From contig JPHH03000037.1 of NCBI GenBank assembly GCA_000750105.3, positions 1 to 64,000 of the forward strand: a DNA stretch of 64,000 nucleotides, given 5' to 3'. The stretch's first letter is position 1; every line of letters starts with the position of its first letter. Source of the DNA: Tolypocladium sp. Sup5 PDA-1. Taxonomy: Eukaryota; Ascomycota; Sordariomycetes; Hypocreales; Ophiocordycipitaceae. The notes beneath the pieces were generated by a model that made no database searches, had not been told where the DNA came from, and saw only the letters and a program-made list of their open reading frames with translations. Made by a program: the position numbers and the translations under genes. Positions 50,940-62,474 of the stretch are shown piece after piece.

Positions 50940-53206
50940 TCACTCCCCGTCTGCCGCCTCTGCCGCCAGAAACAGCCTGCGCAGCTCGATCCGGTTCAAG
51001 CCATGCTTTGCGACCAGGCGATCAAACTCCTTCTTCGCCTTCCTCCGCTCCCTGGGCGGCTTCTCTTCGTGTATCGAGTCCACCAGGCGGAGGCCCTTGT
51101 CGTCCCGGTCGGTCCAGATGCCCTCGTAATGCGTGGGCACGCCCTTGCCGTCCACGAGGCTCTGCATGACCTCCGCGGCGAGGCCGCCCGGCACCATTGT
51201 CGTGCGCTTCAGGGCGTCGACGACGATGCGGTGCGGATATCCGAGTGACTCGTAGTACTCCACAACCTCGTTTATTCGCTGCTGATTGCTCGTTTCTCGC
51301 TCGCCAGGACTCTGGTTCTGCCGCGCAGGCCGTGGCTCCTGCTGAGGGCTTTCCACGTGTCTTCCAGGGCCCCGATTCGCCGAGGACCTAAAAGATGCCG
51401 GCAGGTGCCTTGGAAGCTGGGTCTTTGCCTGTGTTGTGGTTGGGGCGGTGGCATTTGGAGGGCCTCGGGGACGAGGCATCTCTGTTTCCCGTCGCCCCCT
51501 CTCCAGGTCCAGGGGAATCGGCCGGGCATCGAGGTCTTCGGACCGCAGCTGCTGGGACGGCGTCACGTCGAACGAGCTCTGCTGCGTTTCCAGCCTCGCG
51601 GGCGGCTGGATCTGCGTTTCAAAGACAATCGTCTCCGCCTCCGCTTCATGCCTGCCTCTCCGTTTTGGCCTCGGCAGCGGCGGCAACTGTTGTGACGCAT
51701 CTACGCTCCGCGTTTGCCCCAGGCGCAGTATGCTTCTCTGGACGCTTGGCGAGAGTGTTGGGGAGACGGGCCGACGGGTCGGGTAGCCGATTTTCTCATC
51801 CGGAGTCGAAGGGATTTCGGCATCCCGACCGAGCCGTCTTCGCTTGGCACGACCGGATGAGGGCTGCTGGATATCTCGTGGCCGCTTCTTCCCGACGGTC
51901 CGTGCCGGCGGCGAAGACGGGACATGCGAGGAAGCTTGCTGGTGTCCCTCGTCCGGCCCTTCGTTATCCTCCTCGTCCTGGCCAAAACTGCTCATGGTCT
52001 CGACAAACTCGGCAAGGTTGGCTTCATAGCACTGCTGTAGGGCAACGGACACGTAGTTGTCTTGGTCCCAATCGTAGCCCAGATCCTCTGCAGCCTTTAT
52101 CCAGTCCACCTCGCCGATGGGGACCTTCTGTGCGCCGACTGCCTGGCTCAATTCCCAGAGGTCGATGATCTTCCCTCCAATGCGATGTTCCATCTCGATT
52201 TCCGCGCCGCTTGCTGCGACGAAGTAGTTGAGATCGCTGTAGAATCGGTACATCGCGTCGTCGTCTTCCTGTGTCTCTGGAACCCGCGATGAAGGATCCG
52301 GCTGCTCAGATGCAGGATCCTCTAGTGTCTCCGGAACTTCAGCATCCTTCTCCGTCTCTAGAACGCGCGAGAGAGGTCCCAGATGCTCGGACTCAGCATC
52401 CTCCTGCTCGACCGGGGAACGTGCTTTCGTGGCCGCCCGGGCAGCCGGAGCAAGAGGCGAGGTAGACGCTGCGGCTCCGCGAGCTCCCATCGGCGAATCC
52501 ACGGTCTGTTCGGCAGCACCCTCCGTTGCAGTCTTGGCGCTCTGCATGGCTTCCTCAACTTCTGCAGGTAATTCCTCGCTCGCCAGCTGTTCCAGGTAAT
52601 GCTGGCCCCTGCCCACCAAGCCTTTCACGAACCTATCCCTCCATGACTGCCAGGTATGTCGAGGATTCTAGGCAAGTCAGCATGCACGGCACCATGAGGA
52701 GATCCGTGTAACCTACCAGGGTCTCGAATTCCTGGTACATCTTGTTGCCGGTAAAGTACCTGCCGTGAGAGAGCACCCACTTCGCCAAGGCCACATCGTC
52801 TGTATGCGTAAATGGAGTTCTTGTGCTTTTTGTCGGTCGGCTTGAGCCGGTCTGCCTGGGGACGCCTGGAGCTGGCCCGATTCGATAGCGGTCCTTTAAT
52901 TGGATGATGCCGTGCTGGACTGATTCGGTGACAAACTTCCACGAGCATGAGCCGGCAGGGGCGTCTTTTCTCGCATGGTCCGCGATGAGAACATCTGCTT
53001 GCTTCTCCAAAGCCACTACCACGCCGCCATTGTTCTCGGACGAAGTTAGCACGGCGTTGTGCGAGCATACGAGTACAACCCACCCTGATGTGGCCGAGGA
53101 TCGTGTCCCTCGTAGGGACGCGCTGAGCCACCCAAAAGGATACGTCCTTGAAGATGTTGCCACCTTCCGCACTGGCGACGCCGTTGTACGTCACGCCAGA
53201 GGTCAT
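50940..53206 (-). CDS. rap1: telomere protein Rap1 (TRF2IP-like)
   Basis: Three exons, 53206-53084, 53034-52717 and 52667-50940 (both introns 49 nt), giving 722 residues. An N-terminal BRCT domain (FKDVSFWVAQRVPTRDTI; ALEKQADVLIADHARKDAP) is followed by a Myb/SANT domain at about residues 108-160 (TPFTHTDDVALAKWVLSHG; splicing restores NPRHTWQSWRDRFV). A long, disordered, basic and acidic linker contains nuclear-localisation-like KKRPRD and RAKRRRLGR. The C-terminus has the Rap1 RCT-type domain (VPGGLAAEVMQSLVDG; HYEGIWTDRDDKGLRLV). Rap1 binds telomeres directly or through the TRF-like protein Taz1 and regulates telomere length and silencing. Confidence 0.92.
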
Positions 53207-53779
53207 GTCGCGGATGAATCGGTACTGAGAGGGCCGGTTGTTGGCGAGAATACGTCAGGGTATCAGGTCGCGCAAAAGGTCCTGGCGCGGTACGGTTTGC
53301 GACAGTCAGCGGCAGATAGTTTGGAGCGTCATAAACGGCCCTCAAAGACGGTGTCCACCATTGTTCAAGCCGGGGCGAATTTCTTCTTATAGAGTCCCTC
53401 TCGCGGTGTCTCGTGGCGCCCTCACCGAACCGAACGTTGACGCGTGATGAGGTCGCGCGATCACGTGGCCCGCCCGAGACGTTCCAGGGCAGCGTAGAAT
53501 GGGGCTCCGGCTAGCGCATTTCTGTGCTGGATACAAGCATATTTCGGGTCAGCCCGACCTGGTGATCCGCTCAGCCACCACAGCCTGCCAGTGTCATCTC
53601 CCTGCGCTCCGAGCCTCCACGTGCTGGCTACCGTATTTGCTTGATTCACCTCGATTTATGATGATGTCATTTTGGCTAGTCGACGGCCTCAGCTGATACG
53701 CCTTCGTCTTTCAGGCGCCAGCTCCCCAAGCGTTTCCTCCTGTCTACAGTACAGCCCCGTGACGGGCCGAGCCGCCGCG
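53207..53779. promoter_or_regulatory. divergent promoter region, RAP1 and SWF1
   Basis: 573 bp between opposite start codons without a supported gene. Both promoters must lie here. No specific element was recognised. Confidence 0.4.
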
Positions 53780-55161
53780 ATGACGCCGTTCAAGTGGGCG
53801 GTCGTCTTCGTGCTGTCCCTTTCGTTCATGGTGTTCATCACCTTTTTTGGTAGACTGCCTGCGTTTAGGTGAGTTGGGACAGGAGCCCCGGCATTGCGAG
53901 ATTTGCGAGAGCCTACTGACGCGTGCCTCAGACGGACCCCTATTGCCGGCTTGCATAGGCTGATGTGGATACACACGCCCAACGCGGCGCTGGCCCTGGA
54001 CAACAGGCTCACCGCGGGCAAGCTGTCGAGGTCGCTGTCCAGGTTCGGAAGCCACCTTATGCATGACAGACATCCCACGGTGGTGGTACGTCAAGCTGGC
54101 AGGCCCCTTGCGTCCAGCTCCAGAGCTCCTCTTACTCACGCCGTCAGGTCTTCTTCCTTGCCATCCTCGTGGTTGCTGAATACATGTACCTGCCCGAAGC
54201 GTGGCCCCAACTCGGCTGGTTCACCAAACTCACCGCCGGCGTTGCCGTCATGACGCCGTACCTCTTCCTCTACCTCGCCTGCGTCAGCGACCCGGGCTAC
54301 ATCACGCCCGAGAACCACGCGTACCACATGTCGCTCTACCCCTACGACCACGCCCTCTTCCACCCGGGCAACGAGTGCCGCAGCTGCCGCTTCCTCAAGC
54401 CCGCGAGGTCCAAGCACTGCAGCATCTGCAAGCGCTGCATCGCCAAGGCGGACCACCACTGCGTCTTCATCAACTCTTGCGTTGGCTACGGGAACCACCA
54501 CTGGTTTCTGCTACTGCTCTTTTCCACGGCCGTGCTGACGACCTACGGCGGGCTGCTGGGCGTTTCGCTCATGTCGTCGGCGATGACGGAACGCCACCCG
54601 GACTGGTCCCTGTGGAAACCAGGGGACATGACGTTCAACAGATACATGGCGGTGTGGGGCTGGGGTGTCCAACGGAACGTCCGCATGGGTGCCACGACAC
54701 TCCTCTCGCTGCTGACCACGCCGCTCGTCTGGGGCCTCCTTACCTACACCCTCTACCTCGTCTACGCCGGCACCACCACCAACGAGTCCCTCAAGTGGTC
54801 CATCTACAGGGAAGACATGAGCGACGGCTACGCATTCCAGCGCCAGCTTGCCCCGGGCAGGCAAAAGAACCCACGCGTCGAGCCCCCGTGCCGGAGATGG
54901 CCCGTCGAACCGGAGCACGTGCTCGTGGCCACCTCGGATGCGAAGCCCCCGGTGGAAAATGCGCGTCTCGCAGGGGACGGCGAGTGGGAGCGTGTTTGGA
55001 GCTTGAAGAACGTCGAGAACCTGTACGACCTGGGCTTTTGGGACAACCTCGTCGACACGTTTGTCACGGACTACACATTCGGCAACCGATCGGACGACCC
55101 GCCGTCTGAACGGGCACGGCACATGAGAGAGCCAGCTCGGCGGTCGGGCTTCCCTCCGTAG
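53780..55161 (+). CDS. swf1: DHHC palmitoyltransferase, Swf1 type
   Basis: Three exons, 53780-53868, 53932-54085 and 54148-55161 (introns 63 and 62 nt), giving 418 residues. Transmembrane helices lie near residues 5-24, 82-98 and 108-125, with two more after the catalytic domain (about 200-220 and 260-280). The cysteine-rich domain reads ECRSCRFLKPARSKHCSICK, then RCIAKADHHCVFINSCVGYG, with catalytic Cys186 in DHHC. The DPGYITPENH segment before it and DHHCVFINSCVG match Swf1. The enzyme S-palmitoylates proteins with membrane-proximal cysteines, in yeast SNAREs, at the ER. The last 120 residues are hydrophilic. Confidence 0.9.
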
Positions 55162-55436
55162 GTGATGCATGAGTCACTCCCATATGTATACTACTGTCAC
55201 ATCACATCACTTTCAATGGATTGCAAGCATTCACAGGAGGGGCAGCGATTGGTTGAAACATCTCTTCATCGCTTCTCATCAACGTCGCTCATGTTCGTCG
55301 TATCCACACGCGTCTAGGTCTTGCGTAGACCCGCCAAGACTGTACCCAGTTCATCCGCCGCCGTGGTAGCGACTCGCCCTGCAACTACCCTCATCTAGAA
55401 CGCATCGACGCATTAATCTACAGTCTACCGTATCCA

Positions 55437-56570
55437 TCACAGGATGGTGCCGAACCTGTGCAATGTCAGCATGCGCCCGTGGACGTGTCTAAACGGGCGT
55501 TCGCTCACCCAAAGGTCTGCTTGATGCTCTTGATGTAGTACTCGAGCCAGTTCCGCTTCGTGACCTCTTCCTGGCCGGCGGGAACACCGTCCCAGGTCAC
55601 GCGCATGACGGTGACGTGGTCCACGTCGTTTTGGTCAAACTCGATCTGCAGCGTCGAGTAGTGACCGGCGGGCCACTGCCCCAGCCGCCAGCTCTGCACA
55701 ATCTTCTTGGGGGACTCGAGCTCCAGGTATTCGCCGGACACGTTGCCGCCAAAGAGCTCAAACTTGCCGCCCTTCTTGGCCCCTTCAAACACCTTGGGGG
55801 GGGAGCGGGTGAAGGCGGCCAGCCGCGAGGGGTCGGTGAAGGTCTGGTACAGCTCCTCCGCGGTGGTCCGGAACTCCTCGTTGTCAGTCACCGTCACGGT
55901 GTTGACGATGCCGCTGGTGCTGGTCGGGGCGCTGGGCTGTGTGGGTTTGGGCGTTGAGCCCTGAGGGTGGATCTTGGGGGTGGAGAATCCGCTGGACGGG
56001 TTGGAGCCGGCGGCGTGCTGGATATCCTTTCCGTGCTCGGCAATCAAGGCCGGGGCGAGCTTTCGAAACTCTTTCCGCAGCTGCGGCACCAGGCCCGACC
56101 GCACGAGGTCCTTTACGGGTTGCTTTTCCTTGGACTCGGAGAAGATGTCTACGTCAAACTGCGGCCTATCAGCAACCCGATGGGGAGTGGGTGCCCTGCG
56201 GGACAACGTACCACATACTCATCCTCGTCGGTGTCGTGCGCGATTTCAGGCACGGTAATGGTACCAGACACCTCATCCGCATCTGGGGCCGATCCTGTGG
56301 CGGCAGTCAGCCCCAGCTGCGCAGGGCATACGTTGCAGCGTCCTTACCGGTATACTCGAGAACCAGCTTCACGTCAAAGATGGTAATCACCTTGCCCTTG
56401 CGCTGGCTGACATCGACGTCGCCGTCCATGCTCTGGACCTTGCTGATCTTGACCTCTACGTCGCCATCCTTGGCATCGACCTTGGCCAGGTTCTCCTCGA
56501 ACCATTGCCTGGCCCACGGGGAAACGTCCTTGTTCACCCAATGCCAGTTGTTGGGGTTGTGCAGCACCAT
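55437..56570 (-). CDS. aha1: Hsp90 co-chaperone Aha1
   Basis: Four exons, 56570-56348, 56294-56212, 56158-55509 and 55455-55437 (three of 53 nt introns), giving 324 residues. The N-terminal domain begins MVLHNPNNWHWVNKDVSPWA, the conserved Aha1 start that contacts the Hsp90 middle domain. Splicing joins EYTG to SAPDADEVSGTITVPE, and DEDEYV to FDVDIFSESKEKQPVKDLVR. A Pro/Ser/Thr-rich linker separates it from the C-terminal AHSA1 domain (RTTAEELYQTFTDPSRLAAF; YLELESPKKIVQSWRLGQWP). The final 19-nt exon adds the family terminus GFGTIL. Aha1 stimulates the Hsp90 ATPase in the cytosol. Confidence 0.93.
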
Positions 56571-58077
56571 CGCGACGACCGAGGCTCAGGGCCTGTGGCA
56601 GGGTGGGGGTCCTGGCAGTGCCAAACGTTAGCGTGTGCACATCAGAGTCCAATGCATGCGCAAAACGATGCCGTCGCAGTCTGCAGAGTCAGAGATGGTC
56701 TTGGACCAAGCAATTTGGTCATCAATGAAGGGAGTACAAGTCACTCTATGACTGGTGCCAGCTGGAGTCTCATCACGGAGGAGACTGCGACGACAAGAAT
56801 TGCGCGGGAGAGTCGAGGGGATACTCACAATTCTACTGGCACGAGACGCTTCCGTGTTGCTGGGCAAGCGAGGGTGGCACGGAGCAGCGAGAGTGGTGGG
56901 ATGATGGATGATGGGGAGAGGAGGTGATTGCGGTGTTGAAGGAGAGAGGAAGAAGCTGCAAAGCTCGGAACCCTCTAGAATTTCGTAGGAGCCTTGTGCC
57001 CCCACCAGGAGCGAAAAGCGGGGCGGGCTCATTTCGCACCGAACCCACCTCACGGATGAAGCCGACCACCTCAGCCTTGCAGCCATCACAGTTGGCGACG
57101 ACGAATTCGACATTGCTATCGTGCGATGAGACGATATCGATCTCTATCCGAACTCGATGCCGCTGAACAAGCGTTCGGTGTGTTTGGCTCGACCCCGCTC
57201 AGACACCGCTGGGCGTGCGACAGCGGGCTCCTCGTCTACCCTCGTTTTTCCTTTGCTATGGCTGCCGAGAAACGTCTTGTCCCCTTGTACGGGATGGATT
57301 GGAACAAAGCGCGCAAGGGACTCCGTTTTTGGGCGCTTCGGCCAGGCCTAGGGGGGCACGGCAGACATGACGAGAGGCCATAGCGAACAACGCCCTTCGA
57401 ATCCAGGGCACCAAAGACCGGTTGCGTCCTCGGCGGGAGATATGGCCTCCCGTCCCGTCTGCGCTGGGCCGTCCCGTCCGAGGGGACTCGGTGAAGCGGC
57501 ACCTTTCTTCTTCTCTACCTCCAGCCACGTTGTATTGTCTTGGTGAGGTAGCACAACAGTTGCCGATCCTTCAAACGAACATGTCTCCACCAAGATCGGA
57601 GGTGCGGGTGACAACTGACAACGGCGGAGGAAAGAGGAGATTTGTTGTGTAACTCACCCGCCAGACGCCACCAGATATCTTCTTTCCTTGCACAGCCAAG
57701 CAATATTGAACCTGGGCACTACTGATTCGTAGGAGCTGAGCAAGCCCACATGCAGCCTGCGGAGCAGACACCATGCACCGAGCCTTGCGCAGATGCCCAT
57801 CTCACAAAATCCGCAAGTCGATCGCTGCCGGCCAGGAATACAGCCGAGACATGCGAGCTGATATTGGTTCCGATCCGGTCACGCTCATGGATCGGTAATA
57901 GAGTGGTCGGGTGTCTTTTGTCGATGCCTTGGGGGTACGTGTTATATTCACCTCGCCTGCTCCCGGCTGAACGTGCTGCATGTGCCTTTACTCCTCCAGG
58001 TGCATATCTTCTGAGCCTGGCGGTCAATGACTGCTCCGTTCTACGCGTTCCTAATACCTCCTTGAATACTTCTCAAC
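56571..58077. other. long intergenic region, no supported gene
   Basis: 1.5 kb. Several motif-free frames overlap on both strands, including a 161-codon minus-strand frame (56628-57113) directly upstream of AHA1, which is not supported. It contains the AHA1 promoter and, at its right end, that of the membrane-protein gene. Confidence 0.4.
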
Positions 58078-58884
58078 ATGCTACTCATGGACAACCTCCT
58101 CGACCGATGTGGGCGGTCACCCATCATGTCCCCTCGGAGCTTCCACTACGCGTGCGCCGTCAGCGGAATCCCCGTGCTCATCTTCACCCTCGTCGCCTTT
58201 GCGGCATCGGGATTCCTTCCCCCGCTTCCACCATCCTGGGACGCCGAGCAGGCAGTGCACCACTACCGCGAACATGAAAAGGGCATCCAGGCTGGGGCGG
58301 CGCTGTTGGCCATCTCGGGCATGTCCTACCTTGCCTTTACGGCGGCCATATCGTCCCAGATGCGACGCATTCCCAACCTGCCCTATGCCGCTGGTGCTCT
58401 GCAGCTGCCCTCTGGTGCTGCCGGCGCCGTCTTCTTTGTAATGTCGGGGCTGATTCTGGCCGCCGCGAATTACCGCCTCGACCGCTCCGCCGAGATCACG
58501 CAGGCCCTGAACGACCTGTTCTGGTTCATCATTGTGATGACCTGGCCGGTTTTCATGGCACAGGGCCTTGCTCTTGCGTACGCCGTCATCATCGACCGCC
58601 GGCCGGAGCCCCTATTCCCCAAGCCGATCGCCGTGGTCAATATTATCGTCTCTATTCTCTACGTCCCAGGAATCTCCGTTCACTGCTTCACAACAGGACC
58701 CCTGGCATGGAACGGCAGCGTGAGCTTCTGGATTCCGATCTGTGCCTTTGGCGCCCAGATCGTCATCGACTCCATCTGCCTCGTGCGGGCCGTGTCCACC
58801 GATACGGAGATGGGTGAGAAGGTTGTCAATGTCCCACCTGGTCTGGAAACCAACGGAAGAGATGGTTTGACACACGTTGGATGA
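58078..58884 (+). CDS. multi-spanning membrane protein of unknown function
   Basis: Single exon, up to 268 residues; alternative starts are Met4 (58087) and Met17 (58126). The last would place the first helix (CAVSGIPVLIFTLVAFAAS) nearer the N-terminus. About six hydrophobic helices are visible, near residues 24-45, 70-90, 112-133, 150-172, 185-203 and 218-235. The loops contain few conserved polar motifs; a PPSWDAEQAVHHYREHEKG segment after helix 1 looks like an external or lumenal helix. No transporter signature, enzyme motif or signal peptide was recognised. Neighbours give no functional hint. Confidence 0.65.
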   Translation: MLLMDNLLDRCGRSPIMSPRSFHYACAVSGIPVLIFTLVAFAASGFLPPLPPSWDAEQAVHHYREHEKGIQAGAALLAISGMSYLAFTAAISSQMRRIPNLPYAAGALQLPSGAAGAVFFVMSGLILAAANYRLDRSAEITQALNDLFWFIIVMTWPVFMAQGLALAYAVIIDRRPEPLFPKPIAVVNIIVSILYVPGISVHCFTTGPLAWNGSVSFWIPICAFGAQIVIDSICLVRAVSTDTEMGEKVVNVPPGLETNGRDGLTHVG

Positions 58885-60594
58885 GTTTGAGGCCAGGATG
58901 TGTCCCGCCGCGGGCTCTATTACTCTTACCATCTGTCAGGGTCGAAGGTATCATCAGGAGGCTGTTACTCACATGGCTTGTCGTTCCAAGTGGGCAGCCT
59001 CAAACATGGAGAGAAAGATCGTGGAACAAGAGCATGCAGGGGGGTTGAGGGCCATGAGCACAAGGTAATAGAACGAGGCGAGGGAACAATCTGCGATGTT
59101 GGTCGAGGCTTGTTGGTCGAGGCTTGTTGGTCGAGGCTTGCACCATATCACGGCTGCTATGGAACTTGGGTGGACTCAACCAGATCGGATCACCCAAGAT
59201 GGGCGCCCTCGCCGTGTGAGTGTCGCTGTCATCGTTTTCAATTGTGTGCGGGAATGGACATGCCAGGCTGTTAATAACCCCACTGATGGAGGATGGGATG
59301 CCCCTGTTATGAGGGATGTGGGATGCAGGATCCATGGATGAAGCATCCGCAATCCACCGAGAAAGCGGCGGTAGCGGTTCGCTGGTCCCTGCGTGCATCA
59401 TCAATCATCATCAATGAGCGAGGCATTTCAATGATCAAGGTTCACCGCCGAAACGGTCGCAAGATGGAACTGGTGCCCCAGAACGGGTTGAAGCTTGAAT
59501 GGATTGCCCGAATCATGGCGGTGGCTGCGACCTTTGTGCAAGTCAAGTCGTGATGGCGGGAGCAGTGAGTTTCCCGGATGGGATCAACTCACGTCACCCA
59601 CGGCGACAGGAACAGCGACGCTTTTCAGGCCCAGCGGTCCTTGCTCTTAGCATCTGACATTCGTGGAAATGGCACGGCTGGATGCAGCATTGATAACCCA
59701 CAGGCTCGGTCGCTCCCACTCACGTAGCATTCGCATACCAAGTCTCAGCGCTCGGGTGCCCGTGCCATCCCTCACCAAACGGCCTCACCATCAAGTCAAC
59801 TCAACTCTCAGCCATGCCCGCCCCTCGACAGTTCGCGATCGGCACTGCTCTGGACAGTGTCCGGTTTGCTGCACCAAAAAGGCCGCCGGGTCAGACGGCG
59901 GGTGTATCAAGAGCCCTCGTCCCAATTGCGAGCTGCCCAGCTGGGATCCAGACCCAAAACCCCGACCCTGGCTGATGCAGCGCGGAAGTGCGGGAGGGAA
60001 CACTCGCGTCGAGTGCCGTGCCAATCAGGCGGCGAGGGTCTGCGATTAAAGCCGTCACCTCCCTCGGATGGTGAAAGACGAGCATGATAAGTTGATCATT
60101 GATGAGTAAGTGTCTCTCTGTGACGGTTATAGCAGCACCTGCTGAAGATCACGACCAAGACTTGCGCGACCACCTGCGACGGCAAGCAACCTCGGTCAGC
60201 ACCTAGACATCAGCGCCCGCTCTACAGCTTTCAAATATTTCAAGGTTCCATTGCATCTGTGCAGCCACAGTCGTTGCCTGTCGCTGGAAAGAGGCTGCCA
60301 GCACGGGACGAGGCGCAACTGCCGACATTAGTACCAGGCAACGCTTCATCAGCCGAGCTCGTCTTCAGGCCCTCGCTTGCCTGCTTCATCCCGCCTTTCG
60401 CTGTCACCAACCGTCCTGTAAATCTCCCTCTATCTCTTGTCTGCACCCTCGAGGGGACACAGTCGGGCATCGTTCTTCGCCCATCGCTGTAGCCGCCCCT
60501 GCCTCAGCAACGCACAGCACGGCACAGCATCTGTCGACATCCACGCGTCGCACATTCGTCACTCGCGTCCCGCGTTACCCAGGCCACGCCTCAA
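58885..60594. other. long intergenic region
   Basis: 1.7 kb with no supported gene. A 14-bp tandem repeat lies at 59101-59140. The last 400 bp are CA/CT-rich and probably form the leader and promoter of the secreted-protein gene. Confidence 0.4.
59101..59140. repeat. 14-bp tandem repeat, three copies
   Basis: GGTCGAGGCTTGTT is repeated at 59101-59114 and 59115-59128, with a third copy (12 of 14 matching) at 59129-59140. The last two bases of the third copy differ. No function is apparent. Confidence 0.9.
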
Positions 60595-61104
60595 ATGGCC
60601 GCGACGGAATCCCCGTGGCCTCGCGCCGTGCTGTCCATCCTCCTGCTCGTCAACCTCGCCGCCTCCGTCGTCGCCACTGGCGGCCACATCCCGTTCACCA
60701 ACGCCACGGGCATATCATGGACGCCCTCGGCCACCGAACAGAGCACGTGCGACCAGGCCACCTTTGCCTTTGACGAGAACCTCGATCCCGCCGACTGGCG
60801 AGAGTGCGCTGCGCTCTACAGCGCCTGGACTGCCGAGAACGGCACCTTTCGCGTGGTCGACGCGGACGGCAAGACGTACGTCCCTGTCGTCCAGCAAAGG
60901 GACTGCACGCTGGCGGTCGAGCCCATGGACGCGGGAAATGGCACCTACACGATTGGCGACAAAGACGTCGAGGCGCTCCTCGACAACAGCCTCAAGAACT
61001 TTTCGCGCGGCACGCTGCTGGGCGTCAGGGGCGTTGTCAAGTGCGATGTCGACAGCGGCGGGCGGGCGGGCCTTGCGTGGCAGATTTCCAAGACTGGCAA
61101 GTAG
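60595..61104 (+). CDS. secreted Hce2 (Ecp2-like) domain protein
   Basis: Single exon, 169 residues. A signal peptide of about 28 residues (hydrophobic LSILLLVNLAASVVA) is followed by a small domain with four cysteines (residues about 52, 70, 103 and 150). Landmarks match the Hce2 pattern: STCDQATF, ADWRECAALYSAW, GTFRVVD, a CTLAVEP segment, GTYTIGDKDVEALLDNSL and GVRGVVKCDV. Hce2 domains are homologues of the Cladosporium fulvum effector Ecp2 and occur in secreted proteins of plant-, insect- and nematode-associated fungi. Four N-glycosylation sequons (NAT, NGT, NGT, NFS) are seen. It is likely apoplastic or extracellular. The family call is by pattern only. Confidence 0.65.
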   Translation: MAATESPWPRAVLSILLLVNLAASVVATGGHIPFTNATGISWTPSATEQSTCDQATFAFDENLDPADWRECAALYSAWTAENGTFRVVDADGKTYVPVVQQRDCTLAVEPMDAGNGTYTIGDKDVEALLDNSLKNFSRGTLLGVRGVVKCDVDSGGRAGLAWQISKTGK

Positions 61105-61517
61105 GCTGCCGTCGTCGTCGTGGGATGAACTGGAGCATCGGATATGGCGTTTTACTTTTGGGGCAAGCGTTGGTTCACAGTTATGAAGGGTGAGAGGGCA
61201 TCGCGGCTTGTCGTCTCGGTCCACGCTACGGGGCATACGTGACGAGATACCTATCATGGGCTGAAGCGAGGTCTATTCACGTCGACATGTACAAAGCAGG
61301 TTGAAGGGAAATCTGGCTAGCTACGGCCATCAAGAGTCATCGTTCATCTCGTCACGCTCGTCCAGCGGCGGATATGGGGTATCTGAAAGCACAACGCAAT
61401 GGAAAACAAAACAACGCAACCCTAGAATCTCTCCCGTGCCTGTACCCTTTTCACCACTCCCTCGTCCACTTACGAGTCTGCTGGTATCAATTTACCTCTC
61501 TCCTCAAACCCTCCCTC
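61105..61517. other. convergent 3' intergenic region
   Basis: 413 bp between the 3' ends of the Hce2-like gene and the coiled-coil gene. No feature beyond presumed terminators was seen. Confidence 0.4.
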
Positions 61518-62474
61518 TCAAGCCCAAACCTCCAGCTTCGCCTCCAGCTCCTTGCACCGGGCCACCGAGCTGGTCCACAAGTTGAGCGCATGGTGGCGCG
61601 CCGCGTCCTTGACCTTGTACTGGTACTGCCAGTGGGCCATCTGGCGCTTCACGTCGGCGACGTCCACGTTCCTCGCCTCGGCGGCCCGCAGCTTCTCAAC
61701 GGTCCGGATCAGGCGCACCTTGTACATGCGCCTGGCATCGGCCAGGGTCTCCCTCTGCCCCTCGAGCTGGAATTCGTAAAAGTCCCGCGTCCTGCGGCCC
61801 GCGTCCTTTTCCTCCTCCAGCAGGTACTCGGCCCTCGAGGCTTCCTTCTCCAGCACCGCGATCTTGGCCTTGAGCTTGTTGGCGGTCTCCTCGGCGTGCG
61901 GCGCGGCGAGGGCATTGCTCCACGAGAGGTTTTCCTCGGCTGTCTCGAGCTGGGCCGTGAGCTTTGCGTTGGCCTCGTCGAGCTTCGCCTGGAGTTTCTC
62001 GCCCTCGTGGTCGCCCAGCTCGCGCGCCTTGTACTGCGCCAGGAAGCGCTGGAAGATCTGCTCCTCGTAGTCGTCGCGCGAATCCTCAAGCTGCGTCGCG
62101 TGCGTGGCGATGCGGCGGCAAACGAGGGCGGGAAAGGGGCACGGCGGCTCGGCGAAATGCTTGCGGTAGGTGGCGTCAGTCTCCTCGCGGGATATGCACT
62201 CTGCGCCGGGAGGCTTCTTGCCGGTGCAGTGGGACGAGCCGGACAGGGGGCAACGGGAGCGGGTGACGGGGCCGGGCGGGCAGAAGAGGTCCATGATGGC
62301 GGCTTTCAGGGCGGGCACCAGGGGGGTTGTCAGGTACATGGCGAGGAATAGGAGGCCGAGGAGGATGAGGGCGAATTGAAGGATGGCGCCGGCGGCGGTG
62401 GTGATGATGGAGAGGATGACGGCCACGAGGGTCTTGAGGGATGCCATGGTCTCTGCGCCAGCGGGGCACGACAT
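61518..62474 (-). CDS. membrane-anchored coiled-coil protein, unknown function
   Basis: 318 residues from the ATG at 62474 (MSCPAG); the frame is open further upstream, but that part is Pro-rich and looks like leader. A long hydrophobic stretch at about residues 14-60 (TLVAVILSIITTAAGAILQF; ALILLGLLFLAMYL) gives one long or two short membrane helices. A Cys/Pro-rich stretch follows (about 68-120, with eight cysteines). The remaining 200 residues are heptad-rich coiled coil (KLQAKLDEANAKLTAQLETA). The architecture is that of a type-II-like anchored tether, but no family was recognised. Its 5' region carries a GGT microsatellite (62496-62523). Confidence 0.6.
   Translation of the reverse strand: MSCPAGAETMASLKTLVAVILSIITTAAGAILQFALILLGLLFLAMYLTTPLVPALKAAIMDLFCPPGPVTRSRCPLSGSSHCTGKKPPGAECISREETDATYRKHFAEPPCPFPALVCRRIATHATQLEDSRDDYEEQIFQRFLAQYKARELGDHEGEKLQAKLDEANAKLTAQLETAEENLSWSNALAAPHAEETANKLKAKIAVLEKEASRAEYLLEEEKDAGRRTRDFYEFQLEGQRETLADARRMYKVRLIRTVEKLRAAEARNVDVADVKRQMAHWQYQYKVKDAARHHALNLWTSSVARCKELEAKLEVWA

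Noticed and set aside
56628..57113. 161-codon minus-strand frame upstream of AHA1
   Set aside because: Low-complexity Ser/Arg/Pro content and no motif; more likely promoter or 5' leader.
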